This document shows positions 36,480 through 48,164 of a stretch of 64,000 nucleotides of DNA, piece by piece. Positions within the stretch are counted from its first letter, which is position 1. Each line of letters begins with the position of its first letter. This DNA comes from Eulemur rufifrons. Its lineage: Eukaryota > Chordata > Mammalia > Primates > Lemuridae. A program made the translations under genes and the position numbers. Under the pieces are notes generated by a model, which ran no database searches, was not told the origin of the DNA, and saw only the letters and a list, made by a program, of their open reading frames with translations. The stretch lies in assembly GCF_041146395.1 (NCBI RefSeq), contig NC_090989.1:175413501-175477500 (forward strand), in the 5' to 3' direction.

Positions 36480-39400
36480 GGTGAGTTTGTGATCGAATTA
36501 ATTCTCCCTTCACGGAGAAATACAGAAGTGTTTCCTGGTACTGCCATGTCCACATGGGAGGAAAGTGTAAAACTCACTTGCAAAAGTGAGGATGATCTCC
36601 TTTTATAGCTGAGTCACTTTTATGTAACTTTATTAAGGTGTCAGCTCCCTGGAAGTTACTGGGTCGGGATTTAGCCTACATGCCTGCCCATAAACTGAGG
36701 CAGTGCAGGGCCTATCAGCTGTATTTGACTATTTCATCAAGTCGGTTTACAGTGTCTCCATCACGGTGGAAGCTTGTCAGCTGCACTCTCGCTAACACAA
36801 TTCCTGTGTTTTGCCTGGCAGTAAATGGACGCCTCTGCCCTAGCGTCTAAACAACTCCGTTAACATTTGCCCCCGAGCGTCTCTCTCTTTGTCCAGTCCC
36901 TGTCTTCTAACAGATGTCATCCAAGCCTAATCAAGCATAAAATGGTCATAAATATTTCTTTCTGGTAGATTTCACATTCGCATTTCATGCAGGGACATGA
37001 TATTTTTCTGCTACCTCCAGGGAGAGCCTAATGCAAAAACCAGTTACTTACATTCTAGCCTCATGTTCCTTTAGTAAAATGCAGAGCATGTTCTCAGTTC
37101 AAAGACATAAAAAGGCGTAAGACTTTATCTTCTGTCTTTTGTTTAACTGCACCTTTTTTCTTTCCTCTCCCCCCAATGTATCTTCATCTTACAGTTTACC
37201 CTTATGCATTACAAATGTTCCTTTGTGCATGTGAAAATAAAACGCAAGATCTAAAATGAGACCATGTCTACCATATTTCAGGAACTTTAGGTTTTCAACA
37301 TTAGACTCTTTAATTACTGCAAAAAAAAAAAAGATTTCTTGCTCAGATACCTAATTCAAATAACAAGCTATTTAAAGAGTAGATAAGAAGAGGGCTCTTC
37401 TATTTTGGTTCATTTTACGCACAATTTTGCAACCTCCTTCATCATATTTAGTTAAAACAATGGGATGAATCGAATGTACAAATTTAAGGTTCATGCCAAT
37501 TAGCCAGTTGCAAAAAAGAAAAGATAATCATCAGATAGGCCCCGTTTCCAATACTTAAACTTTGATCAAGCAGGGGAAACTACTCCAGATAATTAATCTG
37601 CCTCCTTAATGAGAGAAGAATTGGTAATCAGCACAATTGTATTTATCTTCAGCAAACTTAGTAAATAATGAGTCTTAATCTAAAATAAAACTGTCCTAAT
37701 AATACTTTCGAGGCCATATGTCTGTGTTTCTTTTGCCTATCCCTTTTGTCAAAACAAAAATCTTATACTGCTATTTGAAGTGAACGGCAAAACACTTAGC
37801 GGTATATATCACAACAATGCCTCTCCCCCCGCTCACTCCGCTGAGCCTAATATTTGATTACTGCTAGTCAAATCAAGCTTTCAGGCAAATAATCTCCATT
37901 TTTAAAGTTAATGAGATATGGTCATGTCGACAACAGCTTGCAGAAACTTTTAATTTTAATTCCTGCAGGCTGTGCTGGCCTCTTTTACAGCAACTACTGT
38001 ATGAATGAGTCGAATTTGCCAACATGGCTTATGTAGACAAGTGCACACTAATTAAAAATACCCACTGGTATCATAATTTAAATACCATGAAAATAAACTG
38101 TGAAAGTCGCTCGGATCCAGTCTCATGGTTTCCTTGGAGTGCGCCTCTTTTGACTATAGGATGTTTTATTGCTCGCGTCCTCTTCGCTGAAAACCGTTTT
38201 GCATCTTTGAGGAATTTGGGATTTTGATGTAATTATATAATTTGTGTTAATATTTGTTTCGCATAAGCTGTTAAGCAGGCCTCCCAGAACGACCACTAAT
38301 TGAGAAAACCATACTGCTGAGGCGAGCGGCGAACTTCTACTCTTGATCTAGCGTCGATCTACGACTAACTTCCATGGTGCCCCCTCTTTCCCCTCTGAGC
38401 TCAAGCAACGATGAATCCAAAATAAAAACACGGTTGTGCAGGCCATTCTTTCTTTCTTTTATTCTTTTTGTTTAGGTTTTCACTCTTCTTAATGTCTGCA
38501 TTTTAACGGCTTTTCTTCCAAACCAGAGAAGTAGGCACTGCTTCTTCACCTAAATCCGATTACAAAACACTGCTATCACTTCTTTTCCCCCATCCAGCCT
38601 TCCGTCCGTTCATACACGCACATATACGCTCGTATTTTTTTTTAATTTAAATAATTTTTGACAAGGGAATTTCAAAGTTCTGCCTTTGCGGGGATAAAAG
38701 CGCATTTTGCACAGGGTAAAATGTTGGCACCGTGAGGGTTAAAGCTATTTGAGGGGTTAAATATGCAATTACCGCTGACTAAAACCAGAGAGACATATAG
38801 ATAAATAGAAGAAATGAAGTCCCCAGGTTCCCTTCAGAAGCCTTCATCACATTACTACCAGACAGAAACTCTTTAAGTACCATTTTCAGATGTTAAATCA
38901 TTGTTCGCGCTGCACATATTCTTGCTATTCCTGGGGGAGCAATATCTGAAGAGAGCGTGCTAACAAATGCAATCCGTAAACAGGCATTTTTCCTCTTGTT
39001 GTTAGTACCTTTGTATTCCTGCTCCCGGCTCTGTCATCCATGGCTTCTCTCTGCTTTGAAGTTAAAGTACTGAATGAGTGGTGTCATCTATTATCCAGAG
39101 TGTGCATGTAGATTATAAATAAGAAATAAAAGTGACTTTCAGTACACTGCTTTTGCATTAGCAAGTTGCCTTCTCTCTTTCCTCCTCTGCCCTTCATACT
39201 TGCAACCAACAATCTAGTAGCAACCTGGATTTCAGGGTTTCTTTCAGAGGGAGACCCAGGCTGGAAAATGTGTACGCCAAGATGTGAAAAGTTGTATTGA
39301 CACGCACAGGCTGGGGTCTAGGCCAGGCCTCTGAATTCAGCTTTTCTCTCTCTCTCTCTTTAACCCTATTTTACAGATGTCCTTCAGGACGAGTGTCTGG

Positions 39401-39660
39401 CGATGGGACCAGCTTTTCATTTACATTTTTCTGTTGACAAACAGAGTCCATGAATATTAATTATTCTGAAGTTTATTTGCAGAAAAGGCACTTTCTAATC
39501 CTTATCAATTATTTATTGAAAATCTCCCCCACCTAATAATCTCATTAACATTATTATACTAAGGCCAACAGCAAATATTCCTTTGATAAGTAACAACCCA
39601 ACCAGTATCCTTCCTGCCAAATCTCATGTAGCCTCCCTTTGCTTAATCACGGATAACGCG
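36480..39660. promoter_or_regulatory. Repeat-free block, candidate conserved regulatory region
   Basis: About 3.2 kb with no transposon that I can recognise, while repeats are common from 40 kb on. It contains homeodomain-like words (CTAATTAAAAAT at about 38048, TTAATTCCTGCAG at about 37956), a forkhead-like TATTTGTTT at 38251-38259 beside GTTAAT, and ATATGCAATTA near 38762. Repeat exclusion often marks enhancer clusters in developmental gene introns. This is inference, and no conservation data are available here. Confidence 0.35.
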
Positions 39661-39699
39661 GCTTTTGTTTTCTGGAAGCTCTAGGTCAGTCCTCCATAT

Positions 39700-39723
39700 T
39701 TTCTTTCTTTCTTTCTTTCTTTT
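39700..39723. repeat. (TTTC)n microsatellite
   Basis: Five to six TTTC units followed by a T run. Confidence 0.93.
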
Positions 39724-40029
39724 TTAAATAAAAGAAAATTCACACACAGCACCTTTTGTTTTAAAACTGAAAGTCTCTGATATATTACGCTAAAGGAAAA
39801 GAATAAAAACCTTAGAAAAATGGCGGATAGACACTTGCTTTTAATGCCCTATTGGTTATGTGCAGAATTACTAAATGGAAATCCCAAGGAACCAAATCCC
39901 CACAGTCCTGGGGTGTGAGTGGTCCCAGGAGAATCCATCAGGTTTGGGAATATGTGAGTGTCTCAAAGAATGTAATGCAAATGAAAACCATATCCAACAA
40001 TGGTGACACCCTACGTGTATATGGTGTTC

Positions 40030-40195
40030 CATTGCTTACCAAGCATTTTGACCTGCAACACTTTATTTGCTTCCCCTAATACCCCCTAGGGTGTGCAGGA
40101 CAGTTATTGTTAACCTTATTTTACAGATGAGAAAACTGAGGATAAGCAACTACCTAAGGTCGCAGAGCTAGAAGGTGGCAGGACACGTACTATAA
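40030..40195 (-). mobile_element. MIR SINE, minus orientation
   Basis: TTACCAAGCATTTTGACCTG, TTATTTTACAGATGAGAAAA, CTGAGGATAAGCAACTACC and AGGTCGCAGAGCTAGAAGG are ordered antisense MIR landmarks. A weaker related piece may lie at 40500-40640. Confidence 0.85.
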
Positions 40196-40244
40196 GCCAC
40201 AGGTTTTCTCACCCTGGGTTTTGCATCCCGCTTTGTTGATTGAT

Positions 40245-40288
40245 CCTGTGTTCAAAATGAGGATTTCCTGTGTTCACAATGAGGATTT
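40245..40288. repeat. Tandem duplication of a 22-bp unit
   Basis: CCTGTGTTCAAAATGAGG plus ATTT is followed directly by CCTGTGTTCACAATGAGG plus ATTT, with one mismatch in 22 bases. Confidence 0.95.
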
Positions 40289-41557
40289 CCTTCTACTTTC
40301 CTTCCCTCTTCTTTCTTCATTGTTGATATTTTCATGTGTTGCTTGGAATTCCATTTTTTTAAAAGGCTGGAGTGCCTACTGGTGATTTGTCAGGTACCGC
40401 AATATCCAAAAATCGCCGAAGCAACAACGATCTAAAACTGAGCCTGATTTCTAGTTTATTCAGTAACTAAAGAAAGAAGAAATAGTACATAATTTCAGAG
40501 GAAAAAGGAACCTTAGAAATGAACTGGTATCCAGAGGCTCAAAGAGTTAGTGATTTGCTTCAAGTAACAGGCTAAGCTACAGCAACACCACTCAAACCCA
40601 GCCTGGCTGATACCCCTGTCAACGTTCTCAGACCGAATTTGCAGAGCCAGTGCATTTTGCAAACTTGAGAGATTACTTTTTTTTTTTTTTTTTGCCTTTT
40701 GGTCGGGGGGTCACCTTTTTTTCCTACCACAAGAGTTTCTCATCTATTGCCTAAGATCATGAGTCAGTATCCCTAAAGATTTCTGGAAAATCGACGTGCT
40801 TTGATAGGAAGAGTCAGCCAGCAAGACTGGTCACAGCTTCACTCTCTCAATCCTAAAGTCTCCATTCTTTCTTCTCTTCAGCCTGATGCCACTGACAGTT
40901 TCTAGAATAGGAAATGCCTCAAATAAAAAAAAAAAAAATTATTTTTGCCTTAGCTCTTGCCCTGCATAAAAACAGTGCAAGCACAAAAGGATAGGATGAT
41001 CTTTTGATGTCACATACTGGCTGTTATCCTATTAGCAAAACCATACATTGCACACAGGAGGAGAAGGCCTGGCCCCAAGTTAAGATGCTACACATTCTAC
41101 TTAGAATGAAAGGCAATTTTAAAATGAGGGTTGGGGGTGTAGGTGATAATAGGCCAGTTCTAGGAGACTATGAATATCTAGAAAGGAATTACAGAGGTTA
41201 CCTCTGGCACAGCTGATAACCATGAGACATGGAGACGAGGGCTGAAGTCATCTCACCAGGGATTGCTGGCGTATTCTGGGAAGTCTAAGCTTCTTTCCCA
41301 ACAGCATTCAGGAAAATGCGGGCTTGTAGTCACAAAGACAACCACAGTGAATGAAGCCGTAAGGAATGGGAATTGGGAAACAAACCATGCTGGAAGGATG
41401 AACCTGGGAAGTTTTTACTATTGTTGCTGTTGTTTTAAAGAAAGTGAAAGAATAAAAAGTAATCAGTCTTAAAGCATCATGTCACTAACTGAGGAACCAC
41501 CTGCTAGACAGAAACCGTTTCCTTGAGCCACCCTCTATGCGTGGTCTAGGAGGGGGG

Positions 41558-41766
41558 CAGGCATATTACTGCCTATGGGCCAAATCCAGTCCTCTGATTT
41601 TATAGATGAAGTCTTGCTGGAACACAGCCATGCCCATTTGTTTATGTAATATCTACAGTCGCTTTCACGCAGACTGTTTGTGACAGAGACAGAATAGACT
41701 ACGAAGTCAAAAAATTTCACTATTTAAGGAAAATTTAAATTTAACATTTGCAGATCCCTATTCTGA
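41558..41766 (-). mobile_element. MER20 DNA transposon (hAT-Charlie), minus orientation
   Basis: GGGCCAAATCCAGTCCTC, CTTGCTGGAACACAGCCATG, CCCATTTGTTTATGTAATAT and TTTGTGACAGAGACAGAATA match reversed MER20 in order. Both ends are diverged. MER20 is a short non-autonomous element of about 219 bp. Confidence 0.85.
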
Positions 41767-41769
41767 AAA

Positions 41770-41808
41770 GATTACTGGGAAGTGGGTGGAAAACACTTCC
41801 CAGTAATC
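41770..41808. repeat. Perfect 15-bp inverted repeat
   Basis: GATTACTGGGAAGTG (41770-41784), nine-base loop GGTGGAAAA, CACTTCCCAGTAATC (41794-41808). It sits between the MER20 and the first Alu and belongs to neither by my reading. Confidence 0.97.
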
Positions 41809-41827
41809 AATAATAAAAATTTAGAAT

Positions 41828-42165
41828 GGCCAGGCACGGTGGCTCACACCTGTAATCCTGGCACTTTGGGAGGCTGAGGCAGGAGGATCACTTGAGGCCA
41901 GGAGTTCGAGACCAGCCTGGGCAACATAATGAAACCCAATTTCCACAAAAAATGGAAAAATTAGCTGGGCATGGAGGTGCGCACCTGTAGTCCCAGCTAC
42001 TCAGGAGTCCAAGGCAGGAGGATTGCTTGAGCCCAGGAGTTCAAGGCTGCAGTGAGCTATGATAATGCCACTGCATTCAAGCCTGGGCAAGAGAGCAAGA
42101 CCCTGTCTCAATAACAAAAAAAAAAAAAAAAGAAAGAAAGAAAGAAAGAAAGAGAAAAAAATAAA
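41828..42165 (+). mobile_element. AluJ-like SINE
   Basis: Complete dimeric Alu starting GGCCAGGCACGGTGGCTCAC. The linker has unusual CAAAAAATGGAAAAATTAG, and the right arm has GGAGTCCAAGGCAGGAGG in place of the common GGAGGCTGAGGCAGGAGG. It ends with an A tail that decays into (GAAA)n. AATAAAAATTTAGAAT before it and AATAAAAGTATCAGAAT after it may be a decayed target-site duplication. Confidence 0.95.
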
Positions 42166-42241
42166 AGTATCAGAATATGAACTAATTTGCAAAAAAATTT
42201 TTTACATAAAAAATAAATGAATAGAATTTAAAATTAGACAT

Positions 42242-42622
42242 AGCCAGGAGTGGTGGCACAAGCCTGTAGTCCCAACTACTCAGGAGGCTGAGGCAGGAGG
42301 ATCACTTGAGCCCAGGAGTTGGAGGCTGCAGTGCACTGTGATTGCACCTGTGAATAGCCACTGCATTCCAGCCTGGGCAACATAGTGAAACCCCATTTCT
42401 ACAAAAAATGGAAAAATTAGCTGGCCATGGAGGTGTGCACCTGTAGTCCCAAGCTACTCAGGAGTCCAAGGCAAGAGGATTGCCTGAGCCCAGGAGTTGG
42501 AGGTTACAGTGCACTGTGATTGCACCTGTGAATAGCCATTGCACTCCAGCCTGGGCAACATAGTGAGACCCCGAGTATTTAAAAAAAAAAAAGAAAAGAA
42601 AGAAAAGAAAAGAAAAGATAAG
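42242..42622 (+). mobile_element. Atypical Alu dimer with 7SL-like signature in both arms
   Basis: Two 7SL-derived monomers: 42242 to about 42400, and about 42415-42576, with a tail of (AAAAG)n. Both arms read GATTGCACCTGTGAATAGCC before CACTGCATTCC / ATTGCACTCC. That CTGTGAATAGCC block belongs to 7SL RNA and is absent from the standard Alu consensus. The linker and right arm repeat the ATGGAAAAATTAG and GGAGTCCAAGGCA variants of the Alu at 41828. Confidence 0.9.
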
Positions 42623-42819
42623 ATACATGTATATACACGGTCACACAGCCACGTCCTACATATGGAATGGTGTTGTCAACGGTATTGGTAATCACAGGAA
42701 TAAAGTTTCTGATTTCATCCATCATCACAGATCATGGAAGTGTCTCATCATCCCCCACAAGATTGTTTCTAAATACATCAGGGGCATCCATGCAAATATT
42801 AATCAAAGCACAAAGCCTT

Positions 42820-42900
42820 TATTTTGTCTGAGCTTAGTTTCTTCATCCATAAAATGTGAGGCTGGATCTCCTAAGGAATTTTAGAAATCCTATGACTCTA
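42820..42900 (+). mobile_element. MIR/MIR3-like fragment, plus orientation
   Basis: CTTAGTTTCTTCATCCATAA, AATGTGAGGCTGGATCTCC and AATCCTATGACTCTACAGA resemble the MIR3 3' region. Confidence 0.5.
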
Positions 42901-42942
42901 CAGAGAAAGAATACGAAGCAAAGTGAATACATAATGTGTGCC

Positions 42943-42946
<4 letters not shown>

Positions 42947-42976
<30 letters not shown>
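42947..42976. repeat. (CA)15 microsatellite
   Basis: Uninterrupted CA dinucleotides over 30 bases. Confidence 0.97.
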
Positions 42977-42977
<1 letters not shown>

Positions 42978-42979
42978 CT

Positions 42980-45040
42980 CCTACATACCTGGGGTGGGGA
43001 CTGAGTGAGGAACAAGAATTGAGGACACAGGAGACAGGTGCAATAAAGTTGAAGTAGATAAATGTATATTAAAGGGACAAATTGAAGTTACTTTTATCAT
43101 TCCTACAGGAGGTATAGATTCTGAAAAAGAGGGATATTGTGTGTAAACATAATAAAGAACTGTTAGGAGAGATCGAGGTCCAATGAAACCTTCTGGAAAA
43201 GATTTGTAAGCCTGCAAGGAGACTGAGAAGAGGGGTCTACTTGGACTTTCAAAGCAGCTTGAAGAGCAAATATCTGAGCCACCCAGAAATGTACAACCAC
43301 TTCACTTCCTCATACTGGGGGAACAGAAATGGCATGATTTTCTTCTTAGGTCCACCAAGTGTCTCTCTTTTTTGCAATGACAACACAGATGTGGCCATGG
43401 TGACACCTTCAAGGAACTGAGGCTTCCTACCTCTCAAACAGCAGCCCCAAAGTGGGAGATTTTCACACTATGACTTTTCTCCAAATAAGATTACCTTTCA
43501 GCCTTTTCCACTGTTCCTGCCAAAAGCAGATCCATCAGCTTGTTTTAAAAAGGTGAGAGATAAAGATAAACTAAAAACGATCCTCTGCTGCTTGGCCTTT
43601 GGGCTTTTGTGCCGATCTGGAATGGTGACCAACTCACACGGCAGCTGACGGAATGGCAAGGCAAGGACTCAAGGACTCGGCGTAACCAGTCAACTTCATA
43701 AAATAAACCGTGAAAGGCAAAGACTATTTCCTAAACTGGAAACAAACATATGCTTTTGCTGCTAGAGAAATGTACATAGTTTGACTTGTAGGTTATGAAT
43801 CTTTAAAACTCCCACCCTAAGTCCTATCATACGTCTTTTGTGAGTACTATCTTTTATTTATTGTGCTAAGCAATTGTTCTTTGTTGACTGGAGTGGTGTT
43901 CTCTGTGAGCAAAACAGGTGAGCCACAGTCGCATGAACACAAAATACCACTCAGGGAGCAAAGGACATTTTGTCAACACAGCTAATCGCTCTTAAAGCAA
44001 AATAATCCACTCTTCCCAGATATTAAAACAACGAAAATAACTGTGGCAACTTCAAAAGGACTAACTCATTAATCAGGGAAGCTGGGTGAATAATTTCCCT
44101 CAAGAAACACAAGGACCCAGAAATATTTTACCCAAATACATTTTTGTTGGTTGGGAACAGGGTTCAAGCCTGTTACATAATACTAAGAAAACACAGAAGG
44201 TATTTCCCTAGTCCTGTCAGTCTGACAGCTGTTTGGGGCACCTGGAGAAGGTTTGCCATCTGAGTCTTCTGGTTTCTTGGACCCAAACACAAGAGCAATA
44301 AAGGGGAACACGTCAAACCTAAAATGGCTGCGTTTAAGCTGTCTATGAAACATCTATTGCAACCACCAAGGCTTGCAGTTTAGTAGGTGCAACCTTATGA
44401 TAAACACAGATCTCCCATTTCTTAGAAGCCACACTTTCACCCCCGACTAGTCAAAGGAGACAGTAATCAGAAAAGTTTTCCGAACAGAGACATGGTTCAG
44501 ATCTTTCAAAATCCTGACACCTTAGCTTTACTGCCTACAGCATGCTGCAAATTTCACTAGCAGAAACACTGCCGAATTTCGGCCGTTTCTGGATAAAACA
44601 AAGGCCTTCCAACTGAAGTGTTTTAGCAACAGAAAGAATTAAGCTGACTTTGGCCTGGGTGTGCCAGGCTTGAGTGTTCACCGGAAGGACGCAGGGCAAC
44701 AGGTGTGTGAAGTGGGAAGCAGGACTCTCTCCCTTAGAAATGAAAAGAAAAAAAAAAAAAAAAACCCAAACTACGAGACACAGTTGCTTAAAAGTGAGCC
44801 CATTTGCTACCAATAAGAGCTCAACCTGAAAACAGGCTGGGGTGGAAGTGGAAAAGCTGTCGTGTATGGGAGTAATTGGTGTTTTCTTTCTGGACTGAGC
44901 AAGAAAAGATGGGCTGAAATGGAAGCATCCTAAATGAGAAAACATTTGCAGGTACGCACACTGGGGAAGGACAGCAAGCGAAATGGGAGAAATCCTTTCC
45001 AAACGGACTGATCATCCCCGCAATAAACAAACACAGTAAG
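42980..45040. other. Intronic DNA without recognisable gene or repeat
   Basis: Unique sequence with an A run near 44745. The open frame at 44535-45002 (minus, 155 codons) contains a poly-F stretch from that A run and resembles no known protein. Confidence 0.5.
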
Positions 45041-45044
45041 AGAG

Positions 45045-45300
45045 GCTTGAGTGCTCTGCTGAAGAGCTCAGGTTCTGGAGTCAGGTAGATATGGGCTAAA
45101 AGCTGTGCTTGCCCAGTTACAAGCTGCGTGAACAAACGCAGCAGCTAATTAAGTTGCTTCCTGTGCAGAATGAGAATTTTAAGAGTACTTAGCTCACAGG
45201 GTGCTTGTGAGGTAGACCTACACTAATCCATGGGGAGTACTGAGTGTGAGTCTGGGAGAAAGGCAGCTCTCAATACATTTTCCTATTGCTATTACTATTA
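45045..45300 (+). mobile_element. MIR SINE, nearly full length, plus orientation
   Basis: GAGCTCAGGTTCTGGAGTCA, GCCCAGTTACAAGCTGCGTG, TACTTAGCTCACAGGGTGCT and a CTCAATACATTTTCCTATTG tail. The middle segment is heavily mutated. Confidence 0.82.
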
Positions 45301-45309
45301 CTTCTACAC

Positions 45310-47430
45310 CCTTACTGCTACTTATCTTAGTAATTTCTAACCTATAAAAATCTGTGACAACAGGGATGTTTAGGATTTTCAATAAAAAGAAGAAATATAC
45401 TCATTTATTGAAAACAGGATGGCCTACTTATCGTCATACCACGTTGAATGTTTCCTCTTAACGATAATTTTTAAGAATTGAGCCTAAATATGCAATTACA
45501 TGGCAAAGCTAGGAGAAGATTGGGGGGGTGGTACTTAGAAAAACAGCATTACTTAGAGCATAAACCAAGAAATCTGAAACTAAGACTGTGAATTTCTCCT
45601 AAAACTGTAAACACATAAAATGTGAAATTAAAATTAAGATGAAAAAGTGAACAATCATATAAGAGAATCAATCCTAACAATTCTTACTGATAAGCAACAT
45701 TATCGCTAGCTACTTTTTCATCGATAAAGTTCAATGGCAGGAATGGGAATAGAATTATGTAAAATGTGAAGACACGATTTTTATGAAAAAGGCGAAAGGG
45801 ATATTCCTCAAAATGTTAACGCTTGTTATTTCTGTAAAATAGGTTTGCAGGCAATATAGTTTCTTTTTCTGTTTGCTTTCTTAGGTGCATCTCCTAATTT
45901 TTTCTTCAACAAACGTGTAATTAACTGTGCAGTAGAAAATTCAAAATTATTTGGTATTCAATTTCCAATTGAAAACATCTGAATTGCACCCAAGCCTTAC
46001 ACAGAGCCAATACTGAGGATTTCACTCAACTTTGGCACATGGGATATTTTGTAGGCATTGGTAGAGTTAAGTGACTGTCTCGCCACCTCTGCCAGCACAC
46101 TCAGCAACCATTCCCTAATTGTGCCATAGTCTCTCTGCCAATATTTTATGGGAGTTTTACAAGATGCACCTACAGCTAGTTATACTCACAAATTGGAGGA
46201 CCTTCTAAAATTCTGCCTTTTACAAAAAAAAAAAAACCTTCTTTTCCCCCGTTTTAATTCTTCAGAAACTTCCCCAGCCTTCCAGAAATCAACATGGGCC
46301 ACAAGAACCAAATATTAGTTCAGACCAGAACCCAAAAAGGGAGACTCTCTAGACAACAGCCTAGGGAAGCTATTGATTCTATGTAGTATATAATTATTTG
46401 GTATCTTGGTTCTAAGTACTAATCCCATAGAAAATACTGAGGGAGGGCAGCAAGGGGCACGGAGACATACAAGTCACTGCCACGTGTAAAATCATGGATG
46501 TTAAAAAAAAAATATGCAAGCACAAGAATTTAGCCAGAAAAAAATAGACATGCCAATAAAAGAGCTGCTTCTTAAAATTTGGCTGGCAGTGTCCTTCCTC
46601 TCCCCAAAGGATACTCTTAGTAAAGAAAACATGGTAGATTTTTTTCTCCCTTGCCTGTATTTGATTTCCAATTAAAATTAAACATAAACTGAAACGCCAC
46701 CTGGATTTTAGCAAAATCCAATCCCCGCCCTCCACCCTTCCTTTTTTTAAAAAGAAGAACCTGGGCTTACATATACAAACATTTTGCTAAATGACCCGTG
46801 GCAAATTGCGTAATGCCAGTAAAAGTTGTGTTTTTTAAGTTATGAGCCCCAAAGATTTTATCTGAAATAAAACCCTGATTCAATTCAGATTCTGGAGGCA
46901 AACTGTGTCCTTAATTCTGCCTCTAAATTTAAAACATTTGTGTGGGGGGCCCCTTCAGTAATGTTGCTAGTAGGTATGGCGGAGAAATTCTGTATTGATT
47001 AGCATACATGTTTTCTTTTCTAAAATGGTAAATTGGGGCACTAATTGCCTACAAGAACTGGTTCCCCGCAGTCTTCACGTAGAGGTCAGTTTCTCAGTGA
47101 AGAGTTTGATTGTAAATAGAACTTCGTGCTCACTTCAATTTATCACCTCAATAAGAGAAGACATAAGAATTCCTGTATTCAGGAAGGAGGGTTCTCCTTG
47201 AAGGTCTCCTACAGGACGGTCCATCATGCCCTAAGGGGATTTGGATTTGAATATAAAGTGCCTGAGGTAGGCTTAAGAACAGACCAGTCCTAAGAAACCA
47301 CTTGATTCCCTTTTGGCCTCTACCTTGGGGTCCCCAAGACTTCAGCCATGGCTTTTCCCTGTCCTCAAAAGATGCTAGGCAAGGATAATTGTGTAATAAG
47401 CACATTTGAAGGACTGACTACTATGCTAAA
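45310..47430. other. Intronic DNA without recognisable gene or repeat
   Basis: AT-rich unique sequence. I see no gene, transposon or ordered motif. Open frames up to 107 codons are unsupported. Confidence 0.5.
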
Positions 47431-47439
47431 GCCAGTATA

Positions 47440-47595
47440 TTATTTAGCATATTTAGCACTTCAACCCTCTCAGAAAGTTACCTTGATTGCCCCATTTTAC
47501 AGATGAGAAAAGTGAGGCTGAGAAAGATGGCATAACTTGTCCAACCTTCACTCATCCAGTAAGTGCTGGAGGTGGGTTTTCAACTCTGGTCAATG
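47440..47595 (-). mobile_element. MIR SINE, minus orientation
   Basis: GCCCCATTTTACAGATGAGA, AAAGTGAGGCTGAGAAAGAT, AACTTGTCCAACCTTCACTC and CAGTAAGTGCTGGAGGTGGG. Confidence 0.85.
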
Positions 47596-48051
47596 AGGTT
47601 CCAACAGGTCTCCAATAAACTATTCCTCCTGCCTTTACCAGCTCTCTAAGGCAGTGACATTAGTCTCTAGCAGAAACGAAATGCTCTGGGTGAGCAATTA
47701 AGTCTATCTGTACATGATTGTGAATGTAAGACACAATTTTAAGTCCACACAGATAGTGAAGAAGCTTGGAATGCGGGAGCAGTGGAAAACATCTAAAGAA
47801 AATAAGTGTTTTAAAATTTTTTTTTACTTTTTTTTTTGACAGAGAACTGATTTTGTCACACATTGATGACGTTAGATAATAATGATGAGTGGTTGTCAAA
47901 TTTGACAGTGAAAGCACCTTGAAGTCAGGCAGCTCTGTGGAGAGAGAACACCAGGGAGCAGAAATGTGGTAGATATAAACTTACAGACATTACGGAAGAA
48001 AATCTTATAACTAAAAATTTTATCCTTTCATGCCTATGCAAACATCTTTAA

Positions 48052-48080
48052 AAATATATATTTTATATATATATATATAT
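48052..48080. repeat. (AT)n tract
   Basis: Imperfect AT dinucleotide run with one TTTT interruption. Confidence 0.9.
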
Positions 48081-48164
48081 CTTGCTCAAGGTACAGGGAT
48101 TCTCTGCCATTTATATACATCTCATAAGATTTACAACAGTGTGAATGTGAATTAAATTGAAAAT

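Noticed and set aside
44535..45135. Minus-strand frames of 155 and 104 codons
   Set aside because: One includes a poly-Phe run from an A tract. They overlap in different frames and resemble no protein family.
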